Origin: Diadema setosum
Taxonomy: Eukaryota > Echinodermata > Echinoidea > Diadematoida > Diadematidae
Direction: 5' to 3'
Assembly (NCBI RefSeq): GCF_964275005.1
Contig: NC_092699.1
Location: 18,156,901 to 18,220,900, forward strand
DNA length: 64,000 nt
Shown here one piece after another: positions 40,001 through 46,639 of the stretch. The notes beneath the pieces are model-generated. The model did not search any database. It saw nothing but the letters and a program-made list of their open reading frames with translations, and was not told the origin of the DNA. Position 1 is the first letter of the stretch, and every line of letters starts with the position of its first letter. The position numbers and the translations under genes were made by a program.

Positions 40001-42984
40001 TGCACAATGGAATGAAGTGAATCACCGAGCAGCCTTACATAATACATGTATACTTGTATTCAATTACATTGGTCCTGTACAGTCATTTGTATGATACAAT
40101 CTTAATAGCAGTCCTAGATGTGTATGAAAATGAATGATGTACATACAAAGTCACAATAGACATAAAATTGTACAAAGTTAACAGTGAAGAGACAATTTTT
40201 GGAAGAAGTACACAGTACTGTACGAGCTGAAATTTTCACGGTGGTTTTATTTTCGCGAATTTCGCGAATCGCCTTTGAACCGCGAAAATAACAACACGCG
40301 AAAATAACAATGTGCTATAGCTAAGTTCAGTTAGACCCTCGCAACCGTGAAATTAACAACACACGGAAATGTCCTCCAAGTAGCAATTTGCGAAAATATC
40401 TGTACGCGAAAATTTCAGCTCGTACAGTATGTCACATACCACATTGAATTAAATTCTGTAGGGCCCATATATGCCAGTTATTTTGCAACATTTTTATTTT
40501 CATGAATTTCGAGAGTCTGGTACTATCTTATGCGAATTTAAAAACACATGAAAATATTCACTTGATCTGGTATGAATGTGATTGTGCACACATACATTTT
40601 CCCATTCAATACTGTTATCTACAAACACAAATTTAACCACTCGTGAAATTGTCAGGAAGTCCCAATTCACAAAAAAATAGACTTCACTTGGCATATGTAT
40701 ACAGTCAGACTATCTTCTTCAGCTTGATGTTTAGGATTCAATATATTTGCTAATTCAGTGCGGCCATTTCAAAAGTAATATTTTGCACACATTATGGAGT
40801 ATATCTTCAAACTGTCTTGTACCTGTATAGTCTGTAAACTCCAGCTTATCCTTGGCAGTAGGAGGAGTCTGCCCAGCCCTTCATTCCTGCTCAGAGTTTT
40901 AATATTACAAAAACCATTGCATGAGGCCTTTTTAAATACACATGGAGGTAACTTTTCTGTTGGAATGTTCAAAAGATAAGGTGGATGAGAGTTTCTTATA
41001 AATTTAAAGTTCTTTATTTCACATTTTGACAAATTTTGTCACTTCCGTCTATCCATTATTTACATAAAAAATGATAAAGGTGTCATACAATGTCTACACC
41101 AGAGCAGATATTGCTCTGGAAAACTTTCTCTTTTTTTTTTATTTCTTTCTCTCTTTTGCAGACTATGAAGCCAATAACAATGATACCTTTGTAATAAACA
41201 TCTTAGATAAGAATATTAAATGCAGAAAGAAAACTGCAACATATGGTGATTTGGCGAGAAATCAGAAATTTGACAATTGTTAAAGACTAATATTTTTATT
41301 ACGTCCTGCTGAAGTTCAAACTATGAAAATATTTTGAAAACTGAAACATGTTTTAATAAAGCATAGTATTTGTTTGGACTGGACTTTGTGTGGTACTGGT
41401 GTGTTTATCAGCCTAATCTCCCATTTCCTATTCAGCCAAAAGTTGAAGTAACATTGAAGCCGACTTTCTAACCATCAAGGGCTGATAATGTTGAAATAAA
41501 GAATACCTTGCAGGGTGCTACATAACTTTTTTTCACCACTTGCCCAGTCGGGCAAGCAGATTGTCAAATTTGCTGCAAAACACTTGCCCGAACAGTAATT
41601 TTGCTTGCCCAAAAAGAAAGTCCAAAATACAATATAGAAAATCATGCGTAAGTCAAGGGCTTGATGAAACACAATCATTTGAATAAACAGCGCATATTGA
41701 TTCTCAAATCAATGTAGTAATAAACTTGGTCCGATCAAGCGTTGCATTTGCATTGCATTGCTTCATGTAAGTTTTGGAAAGTTGCTGAAATGAAATATGA
41801 AGTGTCTTGCATCACCAAGGAGTCATTGTCTTGGGCTTTTGTATGGTAGACTTTGTGGGTTTGGTGGGGGAATAAGTGGGAAAAAAAAGGTGGCTTCTAA
41901 ACTTTGCTTGCCCAATTCGGGCAAGCACTTGTTCTCATTGTTCAAAAACACTTACCCGACTTTTGATTTTTGCTTGCCCCGGGCAATCAGGCAAGTGCTT
42001 ATGAAGCACCCTGCCTTGGACTTATCAATTTATCATATTGGTGTTGAAAAGCTCACAATCCAGATAACTAGTACAAATATCAGACGATTATAAATTATCT
42101 TTTGGTTGATGAGTCACATTGAATTGTAGCTAAATTTTGATTTGAAATTGTCTTGTCTGTAAGTGTAAAATAGTGTAATGTTGAAACTACAAAAAATTAG
42201 AACTTTGTATTAGAAGTGATAGAAGGAAACAAAATTTTACTACACAGCCATATATGGCATATAGACTCTAGTGATATAGAGCTGTCAATATGCACACAGG
42301 GTCACAGCCCATATTATTATTGTAAAATGAAAAAGTCTAATTCTTTAAAATGTTTCAAAATAGAAAAAATATGACACTTCTAAGTTCATAGCACTGATCA
42401 CCCCATGGAAGGGGACACCTGGATGGAATCAATTACCTGATACGCAAAGAATGTGGGATTGCATGCATCGCTAACTTTCATCTCTTGTGATTGTGCAGCG
42501 CCAGTACAGTTGGGCCAGGTATGCATTGTCAACAACAAAGAGCAAAGTGCGAAGCAGTACAAAAGATCCTGCAGATGGTCTCAAGCATATCGTTGGGACG
42601 ATCCAAAAGCCAAACAAAGGAGATAGCGCAAAGCACGTGTTCTGGGTTTTCTTAGTGAAAATCATATCAACATTGCTACTCATCTTCGCAATCGCATCAT
42701 ATGGATGCGGCTTGGCTTAGAAAAGCGAGGAAGAAAAGGGAGAGAGAAAGCACAAAACACAATTTTTCCTGTATGGGACTGAGAGCCCCGCTGCATTCAT
42801 TCATTGTCGCCGTAAGACACGTATGAAGTAAACCTGAAATGCAACAAGAAATGAACTTACACAAGAGAATCGTGACGTAAAATCGAAGATCCACAACCCC
42901 TACACCAACTATCACTGAAAGTTCCTCCAAAAATGTGGAAATTGGATTAATTTCCATCATTTTCAACATGCCAAGGTGCGCCAT
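1935..42984 (-). CDS. LPCAT3: LPCAT3/MBOAT5-type lysophospholipid acyltransferase, complete, 12 coding exons
   Basis: Membrane-bound O-acyltransferase of the ER that, in the known family, re-acylates lysophosphatidylcholine with polyunsaturated acyl-CoA (Lands cycle). I joined exons 42984-42861, 31224-31117, 24095-23989, 14040-13906, 13145-13038, 12154-11972, 9623-9537, 8617-8451, 7555-7408, 4541-4386, 2921-2818 and 1959-1935. All junctions are GT-AG and keep frame, giving 483 residues against about 487 in vertebrates. Matching landmarks in order are YPLGLF (about 43), GLSMAYFNYG (about 69), IPSLLEVSGFS (about 173), CILTGLGYNG (about 288), the NVKTNQW segment (331-337) and FLAFWHGPYTGY with the expected catalytic His at about 367. 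Many hydrophobic segments fit a polytopic protein. The start is fixed by an in-frame TAA 30 bases upstream of ATG and a good context (ACCACAATGG). The C-terminus is short and lysine-bearing (SSKSK), like the basic tail of the family. Other MBOAT paralogues are possible, but the residue pattern is closest to LPCAT3. Confidence 0.93.
2429..2576. repeat. MITE, family A (GGGNCCC...TTTCATAAAA inverted repeats)
   Basis: 148 bp in LPCAT3 intron 11. Both ends read GGGTCCCATTTCATAAAA-like in inverted orientation, followed by complementary TTGTTATCAGTGACAA and TTGTCACTGGTAACAA. It has no coding capacity and is about 80% like the copy at 4734-4880. Confidence 0.8.
2630..2714. repeat. TTAA-ended element (degenerate copy 1 of 7)
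   Basis: Matches the family described at 6915-7007, with terminal TTAACTCATTAAGGAC and the core CCCGAGTATACTCGG. The right end is eroded. Confidence 0.65.
2818..2921 (-). CDS. LPCAT3: LPCAT3 coding exon 11
   Basis: Residues 442-475 plus two bases. Acceptor CCACCAG. IFFIGHIVFVVLPLIFLL matches the last membrane helix (YFLGHIFF-type). The donor GTGAGT overlaps an in-frame TGA (CGGTGAGT), so an unspliced transcript would stop here after one more Arg. Confidence 0.88.
3190..3290 (-). repeat. tRNA-like SINE head or tRNA pseudogene fragment
   Basis: Read on the minus strand, TGGCTCAGTTGGGAACG resembles a polymerase III A box, and GGTTAAAATTCC about 40 bases on resembles a degenerate B box. No cloverleaf acceptor stem closes, so it is not a working tRNA gene. 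Confidence 0.4.
3409..3633. repeat. TACTGTA-ended MITE, copy 1
   Basis: 225 bp in intron 10. The ends TACTGTATACGCCGTTATTT and its reverse complement are perfect inverted repeats. The interior is rich in TTCGCGAA-type words. Related copies lie at 40216-40429 and 61532-61745. Confidence 0.8.
4386..4541 (-). CDS. LPCAT3: LPCAT3 coding exon 10
   Basis: Residues 390-441, phase 0 at both ends. Acceptor TTCTTCAG, donor GTGAGA. Strongly hydrophobic (YIIAFPLLRILMLLGFAYPF), corresponding to the penultimate membrane region; less conserved than its neighbours. Confidence 0.86.
4734..4880. repeat. MITE, family A, second copy
   Basis: Ends GGGACCCGTTTCATAAAAC and its inverse GTTTTATGAAACGGGCCC. The inner stem TTATCAGTGACAA pairs with TTGTCACTGATGA. 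It sits in LPCAT3 intron 9 and is better preserved than the copy at 2429. Confidence 0.85.
5027..5360. repeat. MITE with TATAGACCGATTC ends and inner C-rich/G-rich inverted repeat
   Basis: Outer ends TATAGACCGATTC and GAATCGGTCTATA are perfect inverted repeats. Inside, GTGTCTTAGCCGACCCCCCC (5101) pairs with a G-rich complement near 5265-5302. The G-rich arm could form a quadruplex. Confidence 0.8.
5366..5440. repeat. Dispersed ~80-bp repeat (CAGGGACTTTGGACAGTGTG type)
   Basis: Shares CAGGGACTTTG, GACAATGCT and GGTTTTCTGTG with copies near 5945, 24215, 63268, 63365 and 63448. Orientation is the same in all six. Confidence 0.65.
5460..5625. repeat. MITE with CAGGGCTC ends and internal GGGCCACCAAAA repeats
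   Basis: Ends AGGGCTCGACACTAA and TTAGTGCGGAGCCCT are imperfect inverted repeats. GGGCCACCAAAA occurs three times inside, with partner GGTGGC words in the opposite sense. Non-coding. Confidence 0.7.
5945..6030. repeat. Dispersed ~80-bp repeat, second copy
   Basis: GCCAGGGACTTTGGACAATG followed by GGGGTTTTCTGTG and CTCAAGGCACACAAAGG, matching 5366-5440. Confidence 0.65.
6327..6515. repeat. MITE with GCAGACCTCCCAACC ends
   Basis: 189 bp in intron 9. The two ends are perfect 15-bp inverted repeats, and the interior shows weaker complementarity (GATTTGGCTC, TTTCCATAGAAG). Non-coding. Confidence 0.75.
6915..7007. repeat. TTAA-ended element, best-preserved copy
   Basis: 93 bp. Starts TTAACCCATTGAGGACTGG and ends CTCAATGGGTTAA. 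Carries the perfect 16-bp palindrome CCCGAGTATACTCGGG at 6972-6987. Seven copies occur in this window; TTAA at both ends suggests insertion at TTAA, as in piggyBac-like elements. Confidence 0.85.
7028..7388. repeat. MITE with CCCCGCGTTCACATTAG ends, next to LPCAT3 exon 9
   Basis: 361 bp. Ends CCCCGCGTTCACATTAG and CTAATGTGAACGCGGGG are perfect 17-bp inverted repeats. The word AATGTGAACGC recurs inside. It sits within intron 9, immediately beyond the exon 9 donor (7402-7407). Confidence 0.85.
7408..7555 (-). CDS. LPCAT3: LPCAT3 coding exon 9 (active-site His)
   Basis: Residues 340-389. Acceptor TTTTGCAG, donor GTGAGT. LTLLFLAFWHGPYTGY carries the invariant MBOAT His at about residue 367. An inverted-repeat element ends only about 13 bases beyond the donor hexamer. 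Confidence 0.95.
7605..7686. repeat. Tandem duplication of a ~41-bp unit
   Basis: CACGTATCTGTTTGAATT followed by CACACTTGTTGACAAATC occurs twice in direct succession in intron 8. Confidence 0.85.
8451..8617 (-). CDS. LPCAT3: LPCAT3 coding exon 8 (active-site Asn segment)
   Basis: Residues 285-339 plus two bases of a split Arg. Acceptor CTGTCCAG, donor GTGAGG. It carries CILTGLGYNG and the SYNVKTNQW stretch, equivalent to the conserved Asn-containing motif of MBOAT enzymes. Confidence 0.95.
9351..9444. repeat. TTAA-type element, copy 3
   Basis: TCAACCCATTGAGGATGGAC at the left, CCTCAGCGGGTTAA at the right, and the CCCGAGTATACTCGGG palindrome. In LPCAT3 intron 7, next to poly-A. Confidence 0.85.
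9537..9623 (-). CDS. LPCAT3: LPCAT3 coding exon 7
   Basis: Residues 256-284, phase 0 at both ends. Acceptor TCCTCCAG, donor GTAAGT. VYRVYAVLLWGVFDRSTYIT matches the family segment ending in the TCWL-type turn. Confidence 0.88.
10198..10956. repeat. 759-bp element with TTAACCCTAAA ends
   Basis: Starts TTAACCCTAAAGGGGCCGGG and ends CCGGCCCTTTTAGGGTTAA, imperfect inverted repeats with TTAA at each edge. The interior has a long AT-rich middle and inner complementary stretches (GGGGGG near 10240, C14 near 10926). No open reading frame of note. Confidence 0.8.
11000..11158. repeat. (CAATT/TAATT)n pentanucleotide microsatellite
   Basis: About 30 units of TTCAA with a central block of TTTAA variants. 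In LPCAT3 intron 6. Confidence 0.95.
11309..11634 (+). repeat. tRNA-derived SINE
   Basis: Begins GGCGGTGAGTTGGCTCAGTC with a tRNA-like A box; GTTCGAACC resembles a B box. The body contains AAAAGATCCCGCTTCATTC and GTGAAGTGGTCCCACC, and it ends in (AAAC)n. The same body motifs appear inverted at 58483-58740. Confidence 0.65.
11972..12154 (-). CDS. LPCAT3: LPCAT3 coding exon 6
   Basis: Residues 195-255. Acceptor CTTCACAG, donor GTAAGA. FSMRQYLLL followed by NLVPAARCFLLGLIYLF aligns with the family. A pyrimidine-rich (minus strand) GACA-type microsatellite starts about 25 bases upstream of the acceptor. Confidence 0.92.
12180..12620. repeat. (GACA/GATA)n purine-rich microsatellite block
   Basis: About 440 bases of degenerate AGACAGACAGAT units with interspersed ACACAGATAGATAAAC. 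The long minus-strand frames rich in Leu-Ser-Val-Cys are a product of this repeat. It lies directly upstream of LPCAT3 exon 6. Confidence 0.95.
13038..13145 (-). CDS. LPCAT3: LPCAT3 coding exon 5
   Basis: Residues 159-194, phase 0 at both ends. IPSLLEVSGFSLFFAGFMSG is a highly conserved family block. Donor GTGAGA. Confidence 0.93.
13906..14040 (-). CDS. LPCAT3: LPCAT3 coding exon 4
   Basis: Residues 114-158, phase 0 at both ends. Acceptor AATGATAG, donor GTACCT. WDTPQCVLCLKVIGMAFD followed by YDG matches the conserved WTMPHCVLTLKLIGLA-type block. Confidence 0.92.
14217..14325. repeat. (ATAG)n followed by (GACT)n
   Basis: About 13 units of TAGA at 14217-14272, then seven GACT-like units near 14280-14312. 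Confidence 0.95.
14415..15706 (+). repeat. 1.3-kb non-autonomous element rich in TTTGACCT, copy 1
   Basis: Starts ACTAGAAATGTCGCTTTGG then TATGCCTCCGCCATAATGCA. Ends with a GGACGGACGGACAACCCG tract and AATGCCTCCGGCACC with a GTGGCGGAGGCAT hairpin. The interior repeats a ~150-base module that ends in TTTGACCTTTGACCT words. There is no transposase. A second copy in the same orientation is at 21986-23270. Confidence 0.85.
15707..19504. other. LPCAT3 intron 3, left part: no gene seen
   Basis: AT-rich sequence with homopolymers (G16 near 16597, A-runs near 18417 and 18552) and an (AAAT)n/(AAAAT)n/(AAGAT)n microsatellite at about 18910-18982. No exon-like frame with splice sites. Confidence 0.5.
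19505..19853 (-). repeat. ~350-bp element, inverted copy of 21454-21811
   Basis: Starts TTAAAGGCATAATTTACCAT and ends AACAGGACCTTTAA. Internally matches 21454-21811 in reverse, including ACTAAACCGTCTACAGTTATG. TTAA occurs at both ends. Confidence 0.8.
21356..21446. repeat. TTAA-ended element, copy 4
   Basis: TTAACCCACTGAGGG at the left and CAATGGGTTAA at the right. The central palindrome is degraded (CTGAGCATACACAAG). Confidence 0.75.
21454..21811 (+). repeat. ~358-bp TTAAAGG-ended element
   Basis: Starts TTAAAGGTCCTGTTTACC and ends GGTAAATTATGCCTTTAA. Only 7 bases separate it from the TTAA element at 21356-21446, suggesting an insertion hot spot. Confidence 0.8.
21986..23270 (+). repeat. 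1.3-kb non-autonomous element rich in TTTGACCT, copy 2
   Basis: Same head (ACTAGAAATGTCGC then GATGCCTCCGCCATAATGC) and tail (GGACGGACGGACAACCCG, CCTCCGGCACC) as 14415-15706. The interior modules include one type (AGTTATCGCGTAAAC) absent from copy 1. Confidence 0.85.
23989..24095 (-). CDS. LPCAT3: LPCAT3 coding exon 3
   Basis: Residues 78-113. Acceptor CTCTCAG, donor GTGAGT. Hydrophobic segment HYVITIVVNFLLLQLIGG aligns with the family's third membrane segment and ends in phase 0 after FVYNM. Confidence 0.9.
24215..24300. repeat. Dispersed ~80-bp repeat, third copy
   Basis: TGCCAGGGATTGTGGACAG, GTACAATGCTATC and GGTTTTCTGTGCTC match the copies near 5945 and 63268. Confidence 0.65.
24470..24770. 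repeat. Dispersed repeat fragment plus short foldback
   Basis: CAGTCTTCTGCATT, ATTCAGTCAGATCACT and nearby text recur at 39440-39515. GGAATACCAGGGAATAT at 24687 is inverted at 24751-24767. No coding signal. Confidence 0.45.
24805..24990 (+). repeat. Probable tRNA-derived SINE
   Basis: TTCAGTGGATAAGCCC resembles an A box, and TAGTTCAAGTCACC about 40 bases later resembles a B box. The tail TTGTTGCTAAGTCC follows. Identified by box spacing only. Confidence 0.45.
24991..27013. other. LPCAT3 intron 2, right-of-exon-3 part: no gene seen
   Basis: AT-rich, with ATATAT stretches around 25040-25140, G10 near 25783 and C14 near 26112. No exon-like frame. Confidence 0.5.
27014..27103. repeat. TTAA-type element, copy 5 (inverted)
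   Basis: TGACCCATTGAGGACAAG, CCCGAGTATACTCTGG and AAATGGGTTAA, in the opposite orientation to the copy at 6915. Confidence 0.8.
27767..28206. repeat. Direct duplication of a ~145-bp GC-rich segment
   Basis: CTACGGCGACTCGCCTG, CAGCCCCACCGTG and CACGGCGTTTGGGCT occur in the same order at 27767-27910 and 28058-28206. The second copy has a small insertion. Confidence 0.75.
28827..29088 (-). pseudogene. First exon resembling P2X7 intracellular-domain proteins, frame broken twice
   Basis: From ATG at 29088 the first frame gives 40 residues starting MSSPMWVNFDSDIDDDDGDC, then a Glu-rich run, and stops at TGA (28968-28966). One base over, the second frame continues with AADEPERYRGAAPYRYEP and stops at TAG (28865-28863). 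One base over again, the third frame gives RPHGNDRLGNTKW (about 28867-28827) and then a GTATGT donor. An acidic N-terminus, a PY-x-EP motif and LGNTxW in this order is the layout I know from invertebrate P2X7-type zinc-domain proteins, where WCxCGxC should follow. I could not find the next exon. It is either a decayed copy or has two one-base sequence errors. I have not reconstructed a joined reading frame. Confidence 0.45.
29303..29340 (-). promoter_or_regulatory. CRE-like site and GTCACGTGAC palindrome
   Basis: TGACGTA (minus strand, 29309-29303) and the perfect 10-bp palindrome GTCACGTGAC at 29331-29340 lie 215-253 bases upstream of the ATG at 29088. They are typical of ATF/CREB and bHLH-ZIP (USF/TFEB type) sites. 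Binding is inferred only. Confidence 0.35.
29361..31116. other. LPCAT3 intron 2, part next to exon 2: no gene seen
   Basis: AT-rich, with a (GT)n microsatellite of about 15 units at 30991-31020. No exon-like frame. Confidence 0.5.
31117..31224 (-). CDS. LPCAT3: LPCAT3 coding exon 2
   Basis: Residues 42-77 plus a split Gly. Acceptor TTACTGCAG, donor GTAAAT. YPLGLFARRY and GLSMAYFNYG are the clearest LPCAT3 signatures here. It lies 11.6 kb from exon 1. Confidence 0.93.
31255..31560. repeat. Degenerate (ATC/ATT)n microsatellite
   Basis: Repeated ATCATC, ATTATC and CATCATAATC words across about 300 bases just inside LPCAT3 intron 1. Confidence 0.7.
33142..33235. repeat. TTAA-ended element, copy 6 (inverted)
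   Basis: TTAACCCGTTGAGGACAAG, CTGAGTATACTCAGG and CTCAACAGGTTAA. The core palindrome has drifted symmetrically: CCTGAGTATACTCAGG is still a perfect palindrome. Confidence 0.85.
33490..34480. repeat. Tandem repeats inside the 2.9-kb element
   Basis: The ~430-500-base unit begins AATTTTCATAATGCAGTGTC, with starts near 33492, 33921 and 34427 (third incomplete). Shared words include AAAATCGCCAAACGAACG, TTTGGGGATGTCGTT and GACCGCGAAGCTTCGGAG. Confidence 0.85.
35407..35778. repeat. Nested 372-bp MITE with ATACCCCTTTCATAAACTC ends
   Basis: ATACCCCTTTCATAAACTC at the left and GAGTTTATGAAAGGGGTAT at the right are perfect inverted repeats. The words ATTATCCGCATTATT and GCGGATAAT occur repeatedly inside in both senses. 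Confidence 0.85.
37590..37682. repeat. TTAA-ended element, copy 7 (inverted)
   Basis: TTAACCCATTGAGGATGAG, CCCGAGTATACTCGGTC and CCTCAATGGGTTAA. Confidence 0.85.
37683..40215. other. LPCAT3 intron 1, central part: no gene seen
   Basis: AT-rich. Contains fragments shared with other places in the window: 38440-38650 resembles 43985-44155, and 39440-39515 resembles 24490-24560. An 84-residue frame at 38986-39240 has no splice context or recognised motif. Confidence 0.45.
40216..40429. repeat. TACTGTA-ended MITE, copy 2
   Basis: Ends TACTGTACGAGCTGAAATTT and its perfect inverse. The interior CGAAAATAACAACACGCG resembles copy 1 at 3409, but the outer arms differ from that copy. A degraded relative follows to about 40700. 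Confidence 0.85.
41510..42014. repeat. ~505-bp MITE with GCAGGGTGCT ends
   Basis: Ends GCAGGGTGCTACATAA and TTATGAAGCACCCTGC are near-perfect inverted repeats. Sub-terminal CACTTGCCCAGTCGGGCAAG and GCTTGCCCGGGC-type words recur in both senses. Confidence 0.8.
42861..42984 (-). CDS. LPCAT3: LPCAT3 coding exon 1
   Basis: Start ATG at 42984 and residues 1-41 plus one base. The donor reads GTAAGT. It encodes the N-terminal segment with EELSVIVGVGVVDLRFYVTI, matching the first helix region. An in-frame TAA lies upstream, so no longer N-terminus is possible on this exon. Confidence 0.88.
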
Positions 42985-45255
42985 TGTGGTGTTCGGTGTG
43001 CTCCTCGCCGGTTAATGCCAATTGTCATGTATATAATGCGCATATCAAAGTCGCGTAGACATAGGAAAAAGTGAAGAAAGGGGTGGAGATTTTTTAACGT
43101 CGTCGGCCTCCTAGTCTACATGCAATGATTCGACTTTCACGTTGATGTCGAGACGGCATGCAATGAAGGCGAGCAGTGAATGCAGCGGTTGGAGTGTGCT
43201 GGACGTGTGGAGTGCATGTCTGATGTCAATGGAAAAGCAAGCAAGAAGGGAGTATGTATTGAGCACGCAGCTGTGAACTTGCTGTGACCCAACATGGGGG
43301 AAAAGGAGACACGGGCATCTCTTTCTCTGTTTTGGAGAGGGAGAGGGGAGGAACTTTCCAGTGCCATCGGCATTGCAGGTTGATAAAGAGAATAATATAT
43401 TAAAGATATTCCAATAAATTGACGATTGTGAAAACCCCACTCCTGAAAGAAGGAGGAGGAGGAGCAGGAGGAGTAGGAGGAGGAAGAAGAAGAAGATGCC
43501 TCAATGCCTGAGAAGAAGAGTTAAGGAGGTTATTATCGGCCTATATCATGGCCACAAAAAGACAAACATATTTTGGCTTAAAGAAAATAAAACCTTCAAA
43601 AACCAACAACTAACAAACTCACTGAAAACCAAGGTTTTGAGATGGTTCATTGCCAGATGGCATCCACTCACCGGAGAATGAGTAATCTAGGATCGCTGGG
43701 CCCAAGCACCCCCCTTATAGGAAAGTAACAAAAGTATACCCTCACTAGGCCTATTCTGTTTGTGTTTCTGTAAAGTGATATTTCATTTCTCACGATTTGT
43801 TTCATCGATGAGTTTTCAAAAGCTAGCTGCTTTTATATCATGTTGAATGTATAATATTGCTATATGCCCCTAAGCAAGAATAAGAAACATACATTTTGAC
43901 TAAAAGAAAGTAAAGAACAACAACAACACTAACAAACCCACTGAAAACCGAGGCTTTCCAGTAGTTCGCTTCCATTTTTTTTTTCAGGTAACTTGTCTGC
44001 CCATAGCAAGTTCTGCATGTTTCACCCCATTGTTCTCCGTATAGTTAATTTTGTATGATATTGGCAATGTTAATATAAAGAGATTTTAATGTTATCTACA
44101 TGCCTGCTAACTCAGATATTTTGGTAGGCCTACATGAGACCGGATGTTAACAACCCACCGACTGGAGCGAGGTATGCCTTTTGAAGAAGAAGGAAAAATA
44201 TCTGCAAGAATATCATATCTCTCAATTCCTTTCTTATTTCTGAGTTTCAGAAAGCTGGTTTTCTATTGTGTTCAATATATTTACTTACACGGCTATCAAG
44301 GAAGAATAAGAACACATTTTGATTAGAAGAAAATGAAGTCTAAACCTAAAAAAAAAAAAAAAAAAAAACCTACTGCAACCCGGGGCCTTCAGTGTTTCGC
44401 TCCCAGACTACGTGAGAAATTTGGTATCGCCTGGCTCTATGGACCCCCCCCCCCCCTGATCAAAACGAAACAAAACTTAGAATCTAAAAAAAAAAAAATA
44501 CGTTCCGTCCTACACTAAAGTTAGAAAACAAGTCGTGTTCACAGGCGTAAATGGTCGGATGTAACGTTAAACTTTGTACGTATATTCTACGAGGATTATA
44601 AACAACGACAGATTCTGTATCTGAGCCTAGTTACTAAGATAAAAGAATAATTTGGTAAGCACGGTTTGGAGTCCATACGCATTTCTCTAATCAGTACCGG
44701 ATCCCATTAATCTACCGCAACTTGTGGATATCTTTTGTGAATCCCTTTTCAAGTAAAGTGGGTGCCATGTTCCAGTGATGGGCGTACTACGTAATCATAG
44801 GCCTATTTGTGTAGAGTTGGATGAATGATCGTTGATCTGGGGAAGAAAACGATCAAATGACAGCATGATGAGTCCCATCTTGCGATTTGAGTTTGCTGTT
44901 ACGTTATCTACATGAGTTGAACATTTCATTTGGTTGTCAATGTGACACCTAGATCCTTCCCGGGGACCCTTCTCAGAGGTAAAAGATGAGAAGATTTTTT
45001 TTTCTTCCATTTCTATGCGTTTTTTAAAGATTGATTTGGTTAGAGACAGACTGGGAAGCGTTCTTCGCTAAATGTATATTTTTGGCCTTACAAATTATTG
45101 AAAGAAAAAAGTGTCTCAGAAATGGAAAATCTTTCATAAAATGGGAAAATCACAATAAATGTTGACTTCATTTGATACGGGCGCAATCTTTATGGGATGT
45201 TTCCTCATTTAAAATAACTTTCAATTTTTAGTGTACCACAGTAATAAATGTATGC
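42985..45255. other. Intergenic region upstream of LPCAT3: promoter side, no gene seen
   Basis: The LPCAT3 5' UTR and promoter should lie here; no TATA box or other decisive signal was found. (GGA/AGA)n tract at 43447-43500. A repeat with words ACTAACAAACCCACTGAAAA recurs near 43600, 43930 and, weakly, 44360. Confidence 0.45.
43540..44410. repeat. Diverged repeat units with about 350-440 base spacing
   Basis: Three spots share an order of words: ACATATTTTGGCTTAAAG with CACTGAAAACCAAGG (43566-43635), ACATTTTGACTAAAAG with CACTGAAAACCGAGG (43890-43955), and ACATTTTGATTAGAAG with CCCGGGGCCTTC (44311-44390). Confidence 0.55.
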
Positions 45256-45261
45256 AAAATG

Positions 45262-45852
45262 TGACGTGACGGAGATGACATTTTGTATACTATAGATATT
45301 TAATACAACTGAACCCCCCCCCCCCCCAAAAAAAAAAAATAGCAATGGTCAAAGGACTTCCAATATGATTAACACCATATATTTTCAATATCACTCTTGT
45401 TATTTTGTACTAAAGAAAAAAATCCCTCAACGTCATCTCCGTCACTTTTTGTGACGGAGATGACGGGTCCAACAATACGTAATAATGGCCTCATATCATC
45501 TTCCTAATCCATTCACCAGCGGTAAGAACCGTGTGTTTATACTGGTAGAGGGTATGATCATCTCTCCCGTTATATGCCACCAAAATTATAAATTTATTTG
45601 ATTTAATATGTAATCTTAAGCGTTCCGAGATGACACTGAATAAAGGTACGACCTGGCTTTTGTCACAAATTTAAAAAAAAAAAAATTAACTTTCTTGATT
45701 AAAATAGGGGAAAAACCCAGGGCGAGTTCTTCAACTTCAGCATGTATATAGGGCCTAACTGTCATATAGCACTAGAATCGAAACTTCGGGTAGGCCCTAC
45801 CCGACATTTTTCGTTAATTGCGCCCTAAATGTTCGTGACGGAGATGACGCAA
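45262..45852. repeat. Cluster of TGACGGAGATGAC motifs with a perfect hairpin
   Basis: The motif occurs at about 45266-45278, twice inverted as the perfect 15-bp stem CGTCATCTCCGTCAC / GTGACGGAGATGACG with loop TTTTT (45431-45465), and again at 45836-45849. Confidence 0.7.
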
Positions 45853-45973
45853 AAAGGCTGGATACAAAATTTGAGTTATTAATTTCATATTTGTTTTTCT
45901 TAAGTCGTTTGATATTGGTATATCTTATGCTAATAATTTAATAGTACGCTCTGAAATGAAATAAATAAGCATT

Positions 45974-46380
45974 TAAAGGGGATGGCTAGTACCTGATCAG
46001 TGGGAATCAGTGGGAATACTGGGGTGATTGTTCCAATCCTTGTGGATTCATTTAAGAGTACATTATATATCTATTGTTGTGTGAAAATCATTTGCTTCAG
46101 AATGGTCTCATAATCTTCAAGTATTGTGCACTTCAATGTTTCCAGGTTAGCATATGCCTGTACAGTGTCGGGGCAATCGTTAACAGCCCATCAGCGATCG
46201 CCCCGTCACTGCACAGGCATGCTAACCTGGAAACATTGAACTGCACATTACTTGAATATGAGACCATTCTGAAGCAAATAATTTTCACACAACAATAGAT
46301 AGGGCCTATTGAATCTACAAGGATTGGAACAATCATCCCCCAGCATTCCCACTACTATCAGGTACTAGCCATCCCCTTTA
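45974..46380. repeat. 407-bp long foldback element
   Basis: Two arms of nearly 190 bases are inverted repeats: TAAAGGGGATGGCTAGTACC pairs with GGTACTAGCCATCCCCTTTA, and CAATGTTTCCAGGTTAGCAT with its inverse ATGCTAACCTGGAAACATTG. The short loop region holds TCGGGGCAATCG/CGATCGCCCCG. Confidence 0.9.
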
Positions 46381-46639
46381 AAAACTCTTCAACATGCTTC
46401 CATCTTGAAATGCGACATAAGGATATTTATTTGTAGTATCACCGGGACATTGTTATTATTATTATTATCTATTTATTTATTCATTTTTTGGTTTTACGAA
46501 TACGGGAAAAAAACCCGAAAGGTCAGGTTATTCATACCCCTTTTTTGTATGTTATCTAAATTATAAGTCATTGTAAACAGAACAGAAAGTAATGAAATGA
46601 CCTTTTATTTTTGTACACGGAAATATACAATTAGCGAAG

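Noticed and set aside
45431..45465. Perfect stem with T5 loop as a rho-independent terminator
   Set aside because: The window is clearly metazoan nuclear DNA, and the hairpin lacks a downstream T-tract. It is listed as a repeat instead.
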